From Thermomonas sp. XSG (GTDB taxonomy: Bacteria; Pseudomonadota; Gammaproteobacteria; Xanthomonadales; Xanthomonadaceae): a DNA stretch of 64,000 bases. Made by a program: the position numbers and the translations under genes. The notes beneath the pieces are model-generated. The model was not told the DNA's origin. It saw nothing but the letters and a program-made list of their open reading frames with translations, and did not search any database. The first letter of the stretch is position 1, and the number at the start of each line of letters is the position of its first letter. Of this stretch, positions 53,885 to 63,703 are shown one piece after another. The DNA lies in assembly GCF_014678725.1 (NCBI RefSeq), contig NZ_CP061497.1:2186001-2250000 (forward strand), written 5' to 3'.

Positions 53885-53960
53885 TGGTGGGCCGTCAAGG
53901 ATTCGAACCTTGGACCTATTGATTAAGAGTCAACTGCTCTACCAACTGAGCTAACGGCCC
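53885..53960 (-). tRNA. tRNA-Lys (anticodon CTT)
   Basis: 76 bases with CCA. Acceptor GGGCCGT/ACGGCCC, D-arm AGCTCAGTTGGTAGAGCA, anticodon loop CTCTTAA giving CTT, T-arm AGGTTCGAATCCT. Confidence 0.96.
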
Positions 53961-54029
53961 CGAAGAAGCGAAATTGTAGCAAACACCAGATCAACTGCAA
54001 GTACCCGCGGCCGATCGTTCATCAAAGGG

Positions 54030-54106
54030 TGGGGTGGCTGAAGGGACTCGAACCCTCGACAACTGGAATCACAATCCAGGACTCTAACCAACTGAGCTAC
54101 AGCCAC
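54030..54106 (-). tRNA. tRNA-His (anticodon GTG)
   Basis: 77 bases with CCA. Acceptor GTGGCTG/CAGCCAC with C73; the base before it is G, giving the G-1 typical of tRNA-His. Anticodon loop TTGTGAT giving GTG; T-arm GGGTTCGAGTCCC. Confidence 0.96.
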
Positions 54107-54128
54107 CACCGAAAACTGTCCCGCTGTT

Positions 54129-54205
54129 TGGCGCGCCCGGCAGGAATCGAACCTGCAACCACCGGCTTAGAAGGCCGGTGCTCTATCCGGTTGAGCTACG
54201 GGCGC
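54129..54205 (-). tRNA. tRNA-Arg (anticodon TCT)
   Basis: 77 bases with CCA. Acceptor GCGCCCG/CGGGCGC, anticodon stem CCGGC/GCCGG with loop CTTCTAA giving TCT, T-arm AGGTTCGATTCCT. Confidence 0.96.
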
Positions 54206-54238
54206 CCGGTCCGGAACTCGAACCAGGCGACACCGGAA

Positions 54239-54315
54239 TGGTCGGGGTAGAGGGATTCGAACCCCCGACATCCTGCTCCCAAAGCAGGCGCGCTACCAGA
54301 CTGCGCTATACCCCG
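54239..54315 (-). tRNA. tRNA-Pro (anticodon TGG)
   Basis: 77 bases with CCA. Acceptor CGGGGTA/TACCCCG, anticodon stem CCTGC/GCAGG with loop TTTGGGA giving TGG, T-arm GGGTTCGAATCCC. First gene of the leftward Pro-Arg-His-Lys cluster. Confidence 0.96.
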
Positions 54316-54583
54316 CCCGATGGAACCGATTCATTCCAGCGCCCGCCCGGTTGCTGCGATCACTGTCTTCCGAGCACGCCAGCGCAACGAAAGGCCGGGC
54401 ATTGTCCGACTGCGCACGCCTCCTGTCAACGCATCATCTTCGGGTGGGTGGCGAGGCGGGCGGAAATCGGGGAAACTAGCAAGTTCCGCGCGGTCGTGGC
54501 CGCGCCCGGGGTGGTTGCCCCGGTAACCGCATCCATCCGCACAATTCCGGGTTCGCGCGAACCCGCCCAGGAGTCATCGCATC

Positions 54584-55876
54584 ATGCAAGTCTCGGTCGA
54601 ATCCGTCGGCAACCTCGAGCGCCGCGTCATCCTCAGCCTGCCCGCCGACGACGTCGAGGCGCAGATTGGCAGCCGCCTGCGCGAGATCGCGCAGAACGTG
54701 CGGATCAAGGGCTTCCGCCCCGGCAAGGTGCCGGCCAAGGTGGTCGAGCAGCGGTACGGCGGCCAGGTTCGCGCCGAGATCCTCGACGGCCTGCTGCGCG
54801 AGGGGCTGGGCAAGGCGGTGCGCGAAAACGAACTGAACGTCGTCGGCGCGCCGCAGATGATGCCGGGCGAGGACGCCGCCGAGGGCGAACTGAAGTACGT
54901 GGCGTCGGTGGAGCTGGCGCCTGACTTCGGCGAGCTCGACATGAGCAAGCTGGAAGTCGTGCGCCACACCGCGGAGGTCACCGACGCCGACGTCGAGCGC
55001 ATGCTCGAGAATCTGCGCCAGCAGCGCGCCAGCTGGACCCAGGTCACCCGTGCCGCCAAGGCCGGCGACCTTGTGAACCTCGAGACCAGCAGCACCGTCG
55101 ACGGCACCCGCATGCCGGCCGAAGGCGTCGAGCGCACCAGCACCGTGCTGGGCTCGGCGGCGATCTACCCCGAGGTCGAGTCCGCCATCGCCGGCATGCA
55201 GCCGGGCGAGGAGAAGACCCTCGACGTGACCCTGCCGGCCGACTGGCACGCCGCGCAGTTCGCCGGTAAGACCATCACCTCCACCTTCAAGCTGCTCGAC
55301 GTCGCCGAGCAGGTGCTGCCGGAAGTCGATGCCGCGTTCATCCGCAGCTTCGGCGTCAAGAGCGGCGATCTCGAGCAGTTCAAGGCCGACATCCGCAGCA
55401 ACCTGGAGCGCGAGCTCAAGGGTGCGCTGATGAATCGCCTGCGTCGCGAAGTCGGGGAGCAGCTGGCGGCCGTCTACAAGGACGTGGAGCTGCCGCCGCG
55501 CCTGGTCGAAACCGAGGCGCAGGCGCTGATGGCCAACGCCGCCGAGCAGGCCCGTCGCCAAGGCCAGCAGCTGGCTGCCGCGCCGGAAGCCTTCCAGGAG
55601 GCGGCGCGCAAGCGCGTGCTGGTGGCGCTGCTGGTGGGCGAAGTGGCCCGCCGCAACGAACTGCGCCTGGAGCCGGAGCGCCTGAACGAAACCATGCGCC
55701 TGATCGCTTCGACCTACGAACAGCCGCAGCAGGTCATTGATCTGTACCGCAACGATCCCCAGTTGATGCAGGGCCTGCAGAACCGCGTGATGGAAGAACA
55801 GGTCACCGACTGGATCGCCGAGCGCGCCCAGCACACCGAAAAGGCGCTGAGCTTCCAGGAAGCGATCAGCCAGTAA
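54584..55876 (+). CDS. tig: Trigger factor
   Basis: Ribosome-bound chaperone and prolyl isomerase, 430 residues. The ribosome-docking signature [17 protein letters not shown] is at 43-59; the FKBP-type domain (about 150-240) has [14 protein letters not shown] and [18 protein letters not shown]; the long helical C-terminal arms end [16 protein letters not shown] seven bases before the ATG. A 16-base palindrome (GGGTTCGCGCGAACCC, 54549-54564) sits in the leader. First gene of tig-clpP-clpX-lon. Confidence 0.97.
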   Translation: MQVSVESVGNLERRVILSLPADDVEAQIGSRLREIAQNVRIKGFRPGKVPAKVVEQRYGGQVRAEILDGLLREGLGKAVRENELNVVGAPQMMPGEDAAEGELKYVASVELAPDFGELDMSKLEVVRHTAEVTDADVERMLENLRQQRASWTQVTRAAKAGDLVNLETSSTVDGTRMPAEGVERTSTVLGSAAIYPEVESAIAGMQPGEEKTLDVTLPADWHAAQFAGKTITSTFKLLDVAEQVLPEVDAAFIRSFGVKSGDLEQFKADIRSNLERELKGALMNRLRREVGEQLAAVYKDVELPPRLVETEAQALMANAAEQARRQGQQLAAAPEAFQEAARKRVLVALLVGEVARRNELRLEPERLNETMRLIASTYEQPQQVIDLYRNDPQLMQGLQNRVMEEQVTDWIAERAQHTEKALSFQEAISQ

Positions 55877-55909
55877 CCTTCAACAGGCGGACACGCCGAG
55901 CGAGAACCC

Positions 55910-56533
55910 ATGGATCCGATCAAGAACCTCAACCTGGTGCCGATGGTGGTCGAACAGACCAGCCGCGGCGAGCGCGCGTACGACATCTACTCGCGCCTGC
56001 TGAAGGAGCGGGTGATCTTCCTGGTCGGCGGCATCGACGACCACGTGGCCAACGTGGTCGTGGCGCAGATGCTGTTCCTCGAGGCGGAGAACCCCGAGAA
56101 GGACATCAGCCTGTACATCAACTCGCCGGGCGGCATCGTCACGGCGGGCATGGCGATCTACGACACCATGCAGTACATCAAGCCGGACGTCAGTACGATC
56201 TGCGTCGGCCAGGCCTGCTCGATGGGCGCGGTGCTGCTGGCGGCTGGCGCCGCCGGCAAGCGCTACGCGCTGCCGAACTCGCGGGTCATGATCCACCAGC
56301 CGCTGGGCGGCGCCCAGGGCCAGGCCACCGACATCGACATCCAGGCGCGCGAGATCCTGGCGATGCGCGAGCGCCTGAACGAGATCCTGGCCCGCCATAC
56401 CGGCCAGGCCATCGACGTGATCGCCCGCGACACCGAGCGCGACAACTTCAAGAGCGCCGAGGCCGCCCGCGACTACGGGCTGGTGGACGAGGTGCTCAGC
56501 CGGCGCCCGGAAGAGTCCATCCAGACCAGCTGA
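55910..56533 (+). CDS. clpP: ATP-dependent Clp protease proteolytic subunit
   Basis: 207 residues including a short propeptide. Serine-protease triad Ser104 ([11 protein letters not shown]), His129 ([11 protein letters not shown]) and Asp178 (RDTERDNF). Forms the 14-mer chamber that takes substrates from ClpX or ClpA. 33 bases after tig. Confidence 0.98.
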   Translation: MDPIKNLNLVPMVVEQTSRGERAYDIYSRLLKERVIFLVGGIDDHVANVVVAQMLFLEAENPEKDISLYINSPGGIVTAGMAIYDTMQYIKPDVSTICVGQACSMGAVLLAAGAAGKRYALPNSRVMIHQPLGGAQGQATDIDIQAREILAMRERLNEILARHTGQAIDVIARDTERDNFKSAEAARDYGLVDEVLSRRPEESIQTS

Positions 56534-56682
56534 ACCAGCTGAACCGGATGGCGGGCCGTGGCTCACGGTTCCGATCCATTGGCCGATAACTGGCGTACAA
56601 CGAACAACCGCCCCGACTGGGCCCGGCGGGGGCGTATGGTATTCTCGGGCCGAAGCCGCACTGCGCGGCGAGCGAGTGGCGA

Positions 56683-57972
56683 ATGAGCGAAGACCGTCAG
56701 GGACGCAACACCGGCGACAACAGCAAGATCCTCTACTGCTCCTTCTGCGGGAAGAGCCAGCATGAGGTGCGCAAGCTAATCGCCGGCCCCAGCGTGTTCA
56801 TCTGCGACGAGTGCGTGGAGCTCTGCAACGACATCATCCGCGAGGAACTCGAGGAGAAGGCGCAGTCCAGCCGCAGCTCGCTGCCCAAGCCGCGCGAGAT
56901 CCTCGAGGTGCTGGACCAGTACGTGATCGGCCAGCAGCGCGCGAAGAAGACGCTGGCGGTGGCCGTCTACAACCACTACAAGCGCATCGAGAGCCGGCAG
57001 AAGAACGACGAGGTCGAGCTGGCCAAGTCCAACATCCTGCTGGTGGGCCCGACCGGCTCGGGCAAGACGCTGCTGGCGGAAACGCTGGCGCGCATGCTCA
57101 ACGTACCGTTCACCATGGCCGACGCCACCACGCTGACCGAAGCCGGCTATGTCGGCGAGGACGTGGAAAACATCATCCAGAAGCTGCTGCAGAAGTGCGA
57201 CTACGACGTCGAGAAGGCGCAGCACGGCATCGTCTACATCGACGAGATCGACAAGATCAGCCGCAAGTCCGAGAACCCGTCGATCACCCGCGACGTGTCC
57301 GGTGAAGGCGTGCAGCAGGCGCTGCTGAAGCTGATCGAAGGCACCCTCGCGAGCGTGCCGCCGCAGGGCGGGCGCAAGCATCCGCAGCAGGAGTTCCTGC
57401 AGGTCGACACGCGCAACATCCTGTTCATCGTCGGCGGCGCGTTCGCCGGCTTGGACAAGGTCATCCAGCAGCGATCCACCGAAGCGGGCGGCATCGGCTT
57501 CGGCGCCAAGGTGAAGAGCGCGGAGCGCAAGGCCGACGTCGGCCAGGTGCTGGCGCGGGTCGAGCCCGAGGACCTGATCAAGTACGGCCTGATCCCCGAA
57601 TTCGTCGGTCGCCTGCCGGTGGTCGCCACGCTGGAAGAGCTGGACGAGGCGGCGCTGGTCAAGATCCTCACCGAGCCCAAGAACGCCATCACCAAGCAGT
57701 TCAAGAAGCTGTTCGAGATGGAAGGCGTGGAGCTGGAGATCCGCCCCGATGCACTGGCGGCGATCGCCAAGCAGGCGATCAAGCGCAAGACCGGCGCGCG
57801 CGGCCTGCGGACCATCGTCGAATCGGTGCTGCTGGACACCATGTACGAACTGCCGTCGCTGGAGAACGTCAGCAAGGTGGTGGTGGACGAGTCGGTGATC
57901 GAGCACAAGTCCGAGCCGTATCTGATCTACCAGACGGTGCCGGCGCCGGCCAAGGCCGCTGCCGCCGACTGA
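56683..57972 (+). CDS. clpX: ATP-dependent Clp protease ATP-binding subunit ClpX
   Basis: 429 residues. N-terminal zinc-binding domain with four Cys ([11 protein letters not shown] ... [10 protein letters not shown]), AAA+ core with Walker [13 protein letters not shown], Walker [10 protein letters not shown], pore loop GYVGEDVE, and the ClpP-docking IGF-type loop GGIGFGAKV. Recognises tagged proteins and feeds ClpP. The 149-base gap from clpP may hold its own promoter (TATGGT at 56635-56640 is a candidate -10). A terminator follows. Confidence 0.98.
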   Translation: MSEDRQGRNTGDNSKILYCSFCGKSQHEVRKLIAGPSVFICDECVELCNDIIREELEEKAQSSRSSLPKPREILEVLDQYVIGQQRAKKTLAVAVYNHYKRIESRQKNDEVELAKSNILLVGPTGSGKTLLAETLARMLNVPFTMADATTLTEAGYVGEDVENIIQKLLQKCDYDVEKAQHGIVYIDEIDKISRKSENPSITRDVSGEGVQQALLKLIEGTLASVPPQGGRKHPQQEFLQVDTRNILFIVGGAFAGLDKVIQQRSTEAGGIGFGAKVKSAERKADVGQVLARVEPEDLIKYGLIPEFVGRLPVVATLEELDEAALVKILTEPKNAITKQFKKLFEMEGVELEIRPDALAAIAKQAIKRKTGARGLRTIVESVLLDTMYELPSLENVSKVVVDESVIEHKSEPYLIYQTVPAPAKAAAAD

Positions 57973-57992
57973 ACCGCCGCCGCAGCTGCGTG

Positions 57993-58016
57993 GAAAGCCG
58001 CCTTCGGGCGGCTTTC
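57993..58016 (+). terminator. Intrinsic-type terminator after clpX
   Basis: GAAAGCCGCC and GGCGGCTTTC form a 10-bp stem with a TTCG tetraloop, followed by a short T-containing tail (GCGTTT). Separates clpX from lon. Confidence 0.8.
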
Positions 58017-58051
58017 GCGTTTCAGCGGGAAAGATGCGCCTGTCCGTGTCG

Positions 58052-58129
58052 TGCAACACGGGTGCAACACCCTGATCTGAAAGGGATTGTGCGGCCATGG
58101 TGAAGGCCGCTTGCAACCCGGGTGCAACA
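58052..58129 (+). repeat. Two 18-bp direct repeats upstream of lon
   Basis: TGCAACACGGGTGCAACA (58052-58069) and TGCAACCCGGGTGCAACA (58112-58129) match at 17 of 18 bases with starts exactly 60 bases apart. Each is itself a tandem of TGCAAC spaced 11 bases. They lie between the clpX terminator and the lon start and look like binding sites for a regulator. Confidence 0.55.
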
Positions 58130-58187
58130 TCCCCATAAACGAGACATGGCGGCGCCGGCGCGCCGCGGTCGCAATGGAGTCCCCCAC

Positions 58188-60644
58188 ATGCCCGCCCAGA
58201 CCCGATCCGAATCCCCCGTACTGCCGGTGTTGCCGCTGCGCGACGTGGTGGTGTTCCCGCACATGGTGATCCCGCTGTTCGTGGGGCGGGAGAAGTCGAT
58301 CCGCGCGCTGGACATCGCCGTGGAGGGCGACAAGCGCATCCTGCTGGTGGCGCAGAAAGCCGCCGATACCGACGATCCCGAAGCCGGCGACCTGCATGCC
58401 ATCGGCACCATGGCGCAGGTGCTGCAACTGCTGAAGCTGCCGGACGGCACCATCAAGGTGCTGGTGGAAGGGCTGTCGCGGGCGCGCGCCGACGAAGTGC
58501 ATGCGAAGGACGGCGCACTGTTCGCCACCGCGCATGAAGTGGCCGCGGGCGAGGAGCGCGAGCCGCGCGAAGTGCAGGCGATCGTGCGCACCCTGCTGTC
58601 GCTGTTCGAGCAGTACATCAAGACCAACCGCAAGCTGCCGCCGGAGCTGCTGCAGACCCTGTCCGGTATCGAAGAGCCCGACCGCCTGGCCGACACCATC
58701 GCCGCCCACCTGGGCGTGCGCCTGGCCGACAAGCAGAAGCTGCTGGAGACGCTGGATACCGCCGGCCGGCTGGAACTGCTGGTGGGCCTGGTCGATGGCG
58801 AGATCGACGTGCAGCAGATGGAAAAACGCATCCGCGGCCGGGTCAAGGGCCAGATGGAGAAGAGCCAGCGCGAGTACTACCTCAACGAGCAGATGAAGGC
58901 GATCCAGAAGGAGCTGGGCGAGCTCGACGACGCGCCCAACGACCTCGACGAGATCGCACGCCGGATCGCCAACGCCGGCATGCCAAAGGCGGTGGAAACC
59001 AAGGCGCGCACCGAGCTGGCCAAGCTCAAGCAGATGTCGCCGATGTCGGCCGAGGCCGGGGTGGTGCGCAACTACCTGGACTGGCTGCTGGGCGTGCCGT
59101 GGAAGAAGCGCAGCAAGGTGCGCAAGGACCTCAAGGGTGCGCAGGAGACGCTGGACGCCGACCACTACGGCTTGGAGAAGGTCAAGGACCGCATCCTCGA
59201 ATACCTGGCGGTGCAGTCGCGCGTGGCCAAGATGAAGGGCCCGATCCTGTGCCTGGTCGGTCCGCCCGGCGTGGGCAAGACTTCGCTGGGGCAGAGCATC
59301 GCCAAGGCAACCAACCGCAAGTTCGTGCGGATGGCGCTGGGCGGCGTGCGCGACGAGGCAGAGATCCGCGGCCATCGCCGCACGTACGTGGGTTCGATGC
59401 CGGGCCGGATCGTGCAGAACCTCAACAAGGTCGGCACCCGCAACCCGCTGTTCATGCTGGACGAGATCGACAAGATGTCGATGGACTTCCGCGGCGATCC
59501 GTCGTCGGCGTTGCTGGAGGTGCTCGATCCCGAGCAGAACCACACCTTCAACGACCATTACCTGGAGGTCGACCTCGACCTGTCCGAGGTGATGTTCGTC
59601 GCCACCTCCAACTCGCTGAACATCCCCGGCCCGCTGCTGGACCGCATGGAGGTGATCCGCATCCCCGGCTACACGGAGGAGGAGAAGCTCAACATCGCGA
59701 TGCGCTATCTGGTGCCCAAGCAGCTCAAGGCCAACGGCCTGCGCGAGGGCGAGCTGTCGATCGCCGAGAGTGCCATCACCGGCATCGTGCGCTACTACAC
59801 GCGTGAATCGGGCGTGCGCAACCTCGAGCGCGAGATCGCCAAGATCGCCCGCAAGGTGGTCAAGGAGATCGCGCTGAAGGGCCCACAGCCGGCGTCGAAG
59901 AAGGGCAAGGCGGCGAAGGCGAAGACCATCGTCGTCACCGACAAGAACCTCGACAAGTACCTGGGCGTGCAGCGCTTCGACTTCGGTCGCGCCGAGGCGG
60001 AGAACGAGATCGGCCTGGTCACCGGCCTGGCATGGACCGAGGTCGGCGGTGACCTGCTGCAGATCGAGTCCACGCTGGTGCCCGGCAAGGGCGCATTGAT
60101 CCTGACCGGTCAGCTTGGCGACGTGATGAAGGAGTCGGCATCGGCGGCGCTGTCGGTGGTGCGCGCGCGCACCGAACAGCTCGGCCTCGAGCTCGATTTC
60201 CTGCAGAAGCACGACATCCACGTGCACGTGCCGGACGGCGCGACGCCGAAGGACGGCCCCAGCGCCGGCATCGCCATGGCAACCGCGCTGGTGTCGATGC
60301 TCACGAAGATCCCGGTGCGCCACGACGTGGCGATGACCGGCGAGATCACCCTGCGTGGCAAGGTCAGCGCGATCGGCGGGCTGAAGGAGAAGCTGCTGGC
60401 GGCGCTGCGCGGTGGCATCCGCACGGTGATCATTCCGGACGAGAACCGCAAGGACCTGGCCGACATCCCGGCAACGGTGACGAAGCATCTGAAGATCGTG
60501 CCGGTGAAATGGATCGACGAGGTGCTGGACCTGGCGCTGGAGCGGCCGTTGCCGGCGCAGGCCCGTGGCGGCGCCAAACCAGCGGCGGCCTCCAAGGGCA
60601 AGGCCAGGGGCAGGGCGGGCGGCCGTCCCGCCGTGCAGCATTGA
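58188..60644 (+). CDS. lon: ATP-dependent protease Lon
   Basis: 818 residues, LonA type. N-terminal LON domain ([20 protein letters not shown]), long helical region, AAA+ module with Walker [16 protein letters not shown] and [16 protein letters not shown], and protease domain with catalytic Ser692 ([15 protein letters not shown]) and the Lys downstream ([13 protein letters not shown]). Degrades misfolded and short-lived regulatory proteins. A basic Ala/Gly/Lys-rich C-terminal tail ([16 protein letters not shown]) extends past the usual end. ATG at 58188 chosen; the 22 codons upstream overlap the direct repeats. Confidence 0.97.
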   Translation: MPAQTRSESPVLPVLPLRDVVVFPHMVIPLFVGREKSIRALDIAVEGDKRILLVAQKAADTDDPEAGDLHAIGTMAQVLQLLKLPDGTIKVLVEGLSRARADEVHAKDGALFATAHEVAAGEEREPREVQAIVRTLLSLFEQYIKTNRKLPPELLQTLSGIEEPDRLADTIAAHLGVRLADKQKLLETLDTAGRLELLVGLVDGEIDVQQMEKRIRGRVKGQMEKSQREYYLNEQMKAIQKELGELDDAPNDLDEIARRIANAGMPKAVETKARTELAKLKQMSPMSAEAGVVRNYLDWLLGVPWKKRSKVRKDLKGAQETLDADHYGLEKVKDRILEYLAVQSRVAKMKGPILCLVGPPGVGKTSLGQSIAKATNRKFVRMALGGVRDEAEIRGHRRTYVGSMPGRIVQNLNKVGTRNPLFMLDEIDKMSMDFRGDPSSALLEVLDPEQNHTFNDHYLEVDLDLSEVMFVATSNSLNIPGPLLDRMEVIRIPGYTEEEKLNIAMRYLVPKQLKANGLREGELSIAESAITGIVRYYTRESGVRNLEREIAKIARKVVKEIALKGPQPASKKGKAAKAKTIVVTDKNLDKYLGVQRFDFGRAEAENEIGLVTGLAWTEVGGDLLQIESTLVPGKGALILTGQLGDVMKESASAALSVVRARTEQLGLELDFLQKHDIHVHVPDGATPKDGPSAGIAMATALVSMLTKIPVRHDVAMTGEITLRGKVSAIGGLKEKLLAALRGGIRTVIIPDENRKDLADIPATVTKHLKIVPVKWIDEVLDLALERPLPAQARGGAKPAAASKGKARGRAGGRPAVQH

Positions 60645-60715
60645 ACCCTGTACGCGGATATGCATGCAGGATTGATCGCATGTGTCTGAAAGCCGCACCA
60701 CTGCTCGCTTTCGTG

Positions 60716-60744
60716 TTGCGCACCGGAAACGGCGCTGGTATAAG
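60716..60744 (+). promoter_or_regulatory. Promoter of the HU gene
   Basis: TTGCGC (60716-60721), 17 bases, TATAAG (60739-60744). The -10 matches five of six consensus bases. The transcript would have a leader of about 115 bases before the HU start. Confidence 0.55.
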
Positions 60745-60866
60745 GTTGGCAACCGCGGCGGCCTGGTCTGGCGTCGCGGCAAGCCCGGAACCACGGCAGG
60801 GGAGCGCCGCGGTTCCGGTCAACGAGAATTCTCCGCGTCACTTTCCGCAACGGAGCCAACAAGCAA

Positions 60867-61139
60867 ATGAACAAAGCCGAATTCGTCGAAGCCGTCGCCG
60901 ACAATGCCGAACTGACCAAGGCCGATGCCGGTCGCGCTGTTGATGCGATGGTCGCCGCCATCACCAAGGCCCTCAAGAAGGGCGACACCGTGACCCTCGT
61001 GGGCTTCGGCACCTTCTCGGTCCGCAAGCGCGGCGCCCGCACCGGCCGCAACCCGCGCACCGGCGACACCATCAAGATCAAGGCCTCCAAGAACCCGGCG
61101 TTCAAGGCCGGCAAGGCGCTGAAGGACGCGGTCAACTGA
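60867..61139 (+). CDS. hup: DNA-binding protein HU
   Basis: 90-residue histone-like protein: [20 protein letters not shown], dimer core with [14 protein letters not shown], and the DNA-binding arm [20 protein letters not shown] with the intercalating Pro. Bends and compacts DNA. Located after lon, the usual position of hupB. Own promoter and own terminator, so it is probably monocistronic. Confidence 0.97.
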   Translation: MNKAEFVEAVADNAELTKADAGRAVDAMVAAITKALKKGDTVTLVGFGTFSVRKRGARTGRNPRTGDTIKIKASKNPAFKAGKALKDAVN

Positions 61140-61161
61140 TCTTCCCTCAGGGGAGCATCCG

Positions 61162-61190
61162 AAAAGCCCGGCCACAAGCCGGGCTTTTTC
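61162..61190 (+). terminator. Intrinsic terminator after hup
   Basis: AAAAGCCCGGC and GCCGGGCTTTTT pair around CACAA. Strong stem with T-run 22 bases after the HU stop. Confidence 0.92.
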
Positions 61191-61214
61191 GTGACTGGCG
61201 CCTGCAGTCAAAGG

Positions 61215-61243
61215 TTCCGTTGCGCGGCGCGGGCTGCGATAAT
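61215..61243 (+). promoter_or_regulatory. Promoter candidate of tRNA-Val
   Basis: GATAAT (61238-61243) stands ten bases before the tRNA-Val 5' end, with TTCCGT (61215-61220) 17 bases upstream. The -10 is strong, the -35 weak. Confidence 0.45.
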
Positions 61244-61252
61244 CGCCGACCC

Positions 61253-61327
61253 GGGCACTTAGCTCAGCGGTAGAGCGGCTCCCTTACAAGGAGCGGGTCG
61301 GGGGTTCGATCCCCTCAGTGCCCACCA
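61253..61327 (+). tRNA. tRNA-Val (anticodon TAC)
   Basis: 75 bases with CCA. Acceptor GGGCACT/AGTGCCC, D-arm AGCTCAGCGGTAGAGC, anticodon stem GCTCC/GGAGC with loop CTTACAA giving TAC, T-arm GGGTTCGATCCC. Confidence 0.96.
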
Positions 61328-61345
61328 GGTTGCGAAAGAAAAGTG

Positions 61346-61373
61346 TTGCGCCTGCGGAAAATGTAGGTATGAT
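61346..61373 (+). promoter_or_regulatory. Promoter of tRNA-Asp
   Basis: TTGCGC (61346-61351), 16 bases, TATGAT (61368-61373), 14 bases before the tRNA-Asp 5' end. The same -35 hexamer as at hup. Confidence 0.6.
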
Positions 61374-61387
61374 TGCGGGCTCACAGC

Positions 61388-61464
61388 GGAGTGGTAGTTC
61401 AGTCGGTTAGAATGCTGGCCTGTCACGCCGGAGGTCGCGGGTTCGAGTCCCGTCCACTCCGCCA
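61388..61464 (+). tRNA. tRNA-Asp (anticodon GTC)
   Basis: 77 bases with CCA. Acceptor GGAGTGG/CCACTCC, D-arm AGTTCAGTCGGTTAGAAT, anticodon loop CTGTCAC giving GTC, T-arm CGGGTTCGAGTCCCG. Closely follows E. coli tRNA-Asp. Confidence 0.97.
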
Positions 61465-61475
61465 GTTACAAGCAA

Positions 61476-61503
61476 GAGCCCTGCAGAAATGCGGGGCTTT
61501 TTG
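61476..61503 (+). terminator. Intrinsic terminator after tRNA-Asp
   Basis: AGCCCTGC pairs with GCGGGGCT (one G-T) around a short loop, followed by TTTTT. Ends the tRNA-Asp transcript before ppiD. Confidence 0.8.
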
Positions 61504-61584
61504 CTGTGCGCGCGCCGCAATCTCCGCTGCCTGCCGCGCTGCTCGGGTTAGACTACCCGGCTACGTCTCATTGCCGGTTCGCCC

Positions 61585-63552
61585 ATGCTGCAGAAACTCC
61601 GCGAAAAGACTTCCGGTTGGATCGCCACCGTGATCCTCGGCCTGCTGATCGTCCCGTTCGCCTTCTTCGGCATGGAGTCCTACATGTCGCAGCAAGTGGA
61701 TAACTACGCCGCGCGCATCGCCCAGCCGCCATCGTGGTGGAAGTCGGCGCCGCAGGTGTGGCCGGTGACGTACCTGTGGAAGATCCATGACATCGACGCG
61801 CAGGCCTACCGCGAGCGCCTCGAGGTGACGCGCATGAACATGCGCGAGCAGCAGGGCGAGAACTTCGATCCGAAGGCGTTCGAATCGGTGGAGAACAAGC
61901 GTCGGATCCTCGATGCGTTGATCGACGAGCAGCTGATGAAGCTGGCCGCCGAGCGCGATGGCATCGTCATCGGCGACGTCGCGGTGCGCGACGCGATCCA
62001 GAAGTTCCCGGACTTCCAGGTCGACGGCGCGTTCAACGCCGATCGTTACCAGCTGTTGCTGGCGTCGCAGAACCCGCCGCTGACCCCGCGCGACTTCGAG
62101 GCGCGCATCCGCGACAGCCTGAAGAACGAGCTGATCCCCGCAGGGATCGCCCGTTCCGCCTTCGTCACCGATGCCGAGCTGGATCGCCTGATGCGCCTGC
62201 TGGGCGAGCGCCGCGACGTCGGCTTCGTGACCCTGCCGCCGGCTGCGCCGGATACCGCCGAAGTGACGGCCGCGCAGATCGATGCCTGGTACCAGGCCCA
62301 CAAGTCCGATTACCGCAAGCCGGAGTCGGTGCGGCTGGAATACGTCGAGGTTGACGGCAGCGCGCTGCCGGCGCCGGCGGTGGACGAGGCGGCGCTGCGC
62401 AAGCGCTACCAGGAGCAGATCGCCAAGTATTCCTCGGCCGAGAAGCGCGAGGTCGCGCATATCCTGGTGGCGGTGGCGGCCAACGCCAGCGACGCCGACA
62501 AGAAGGCTGCGGAAGCCAAGGCCAGGAGGCTGGCCGCCGAGGCGAAGGCGCCGGGCGCGGACTTTGCCGCACTGGCGAGTGCCAGTTCGGATGACGCCGG
62601 CTCCAAGGCCAGTGGTGGCAGTCTCGGCCTGATCACGAAGGGTGGCATGCCGGGCGCGTTCGACGACACTGCCTTCGCGATGCAGGCGGGGGAAGTGCGC
62701 GGCCCGGTGAAGACCGATTTCGGCTGGCACATCATCAGGGTGAATGGCGTGCAGGCCGCGGTGCAGCGGCCGTTCGAAGATGCGCGCGCGGAGCTGGAGA
62801 AGGAACTGCAGGAAGGCTCGCGCGAGCGCGCCTTCAACGAGCTGACCGGCAAGCTGGTCGATGCCGCCTACCGCACGCCGACCTCGCTGGAGCCGGCCGC
62901 CAAGGCGCTGGGCCTGCCGCTGCAGACCACCCCGGCGTTCACCCGCGCCGGTGGCCCCGGCATCGCTAGCGACCAGAAGGTGCTGCGGGTGGCGTTCTCC
63001 GAGACGATGCTGCAGGACGGCACCGCCAGCGACCCGATCGAACTGGGTCCGGAGCGCACGGTGCTGATCCGGGTGATCGACCATGAGGCCGAGAAGGCGC
63101 TGCCGCTGACGCAGGTGCGTGACGCGGTGGTGGCGGCGATCCGGGCGGATCGCCAGCGCAAGGCCGCCGACACTGCCGCGGATGCGCTGGTGAAGGCAGC
63201 GAAGGCCAAGGGCTTGGCGGTTGCCGCCCAGGAAGCCGGGCTGGTCGTGGCCGATCTGAACGACATCACCCGTGGCATGCCGGTGCCATCGCCGCAGGCG
63301 GCGCAGGCCTTCTTCGATCAGCCCCGTCCCAAGGCCGGCGGCGCGTCGGTCGGCAAGGTGCTGGTCGGCGACCAGTACCTGGTGTTCGCGGTACGTGCGG
63401 TGCGTGACGCGGACATCGGCCAGGTGACGCCGCAGGAGCGCGATACCCTGCGCAAGCAGATGTCGGCGGCGCATGGCATGCAGGCGCAGAACGCCTTCAT
63501 CCGTGCGGCGCGCGCCAAGTACAGCATCAAGGTGGCTGAAGACCGCCTGTGA
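61585..63552 (+). CDS. ppiD: Periplasmic folding chaperone PpiD (SurA-N / PPIC domain)
   Basis: 655 residues. N-terminal membrane anchor (WIATVILGLLIVPFAFFGM), a SurA-N-like chaperone region, one parvulin domain with REVAHILVAV, SGGSLGLITKGGMPGAF and TDFGWHIIRV, and a long C-terminal domain. PpiD sits near the Sec translocon and helps proteins emerging into the periplasm; its parvulin domain is usually inactive. Located after hup, as in E. coli. TAGACT 36 bases upstream of the ATG is a possible -10. Confidence 0.93.
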   Translation: MLQKLREKTSGWIATVILGLLIVPFAFFGMESYMSQQVDNYAARIAQPPSWWKSAPQVWPVTYLWKIHDIDAQAYRERLEVTRMNMREQQGENFDPKAFESVENKRRILDALIDEQLMKLAAERDGIVIGDVAVRDAIQKFPDFQVDGAFNADRYQLLLASQNPPLTPRDFEARIRDSLKNELIPAGIARSAFVTDAELDRLMRLLGERRDVGFVTLPPAAPDTAEVTAAQIDAWYQAHKSDYRKPESVRLEYVEVDGSALPAPAVDEAALRKRYQEQIAKYSSAEKREVAHILVAVAANASDADKKAAEAKARRLAAEAKAPGADFAALASASSDDAGSKASGGSLGLITKGGMPGAFDDTAFAMQAGEVRGPVKTDFGWHIIRVNGVQAAVQRPFEDARAELEKELQEGSRERAFNELTGKLVDAAYRTPTSLEPAAKALGLPLQTTPAFTRAGGPGIASDQKVLRVAFSETMLQDGTASDPIELGPERTVLIRVIDHEAEKALPLTQVRDAVVAAIRADRQRKAADTAADALVKAAKAKGLAVAAQEAGLVVADLNDITRGMPVPSPQAAQAFFDQPRPKAGGASVGKVLVGDQYLVFAVRAVRDADIGQVTPQERDTLRKQMSAAHGMQAQNAFIRAARAKYSIKVAEDRL

Positions 63553-63596
63553 TGCGCGGCAGGCGGCGCACGAGACGCCGCTTTCGCCAGAACGCA

Positions 63597-63623
63597 AAAC
63601 GCCCGGCACTGCCGGGCGTTTTC
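63597..63623. terminator. Bidirectional terminator between ppiD and fabI
   Basis: AAAACGCCCGGC and GCCGGGCGTTTT form a 12-bp stem around ACT, with T-runs on both strands, between two convergent genes. Confidence 0.9.
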
Positions 63624-63703
63624 GTTTGGCGGAGCGGATGGGCAACGTCGATGCCGCACCCGCCAGCCCAGCTCTCCCCGTACCGCGGGGAGAGGGCGCG
63701 CGA

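Noticed and set aside
53683..54315. A CRISPR-like series of spaced repeats
   Set aside because: The recurrent GGTTCGAxTCC blocks are T-arms of five tRNA genes. No true CRISPR array was seen anywhere in the window.
57927..60794. A 955-codon open frame on the minus strand
   Set aside because: Antisense to lon; composition (His, Arg, Leu, Gln rich) is that of a GC-driven shadow frame.
60682..60870. A 62-codon frame between lon and hup
   Set aside because: It covers the HU promoter and leader and runs into the HU start; Arg/Ser-rich with no supporting feature.
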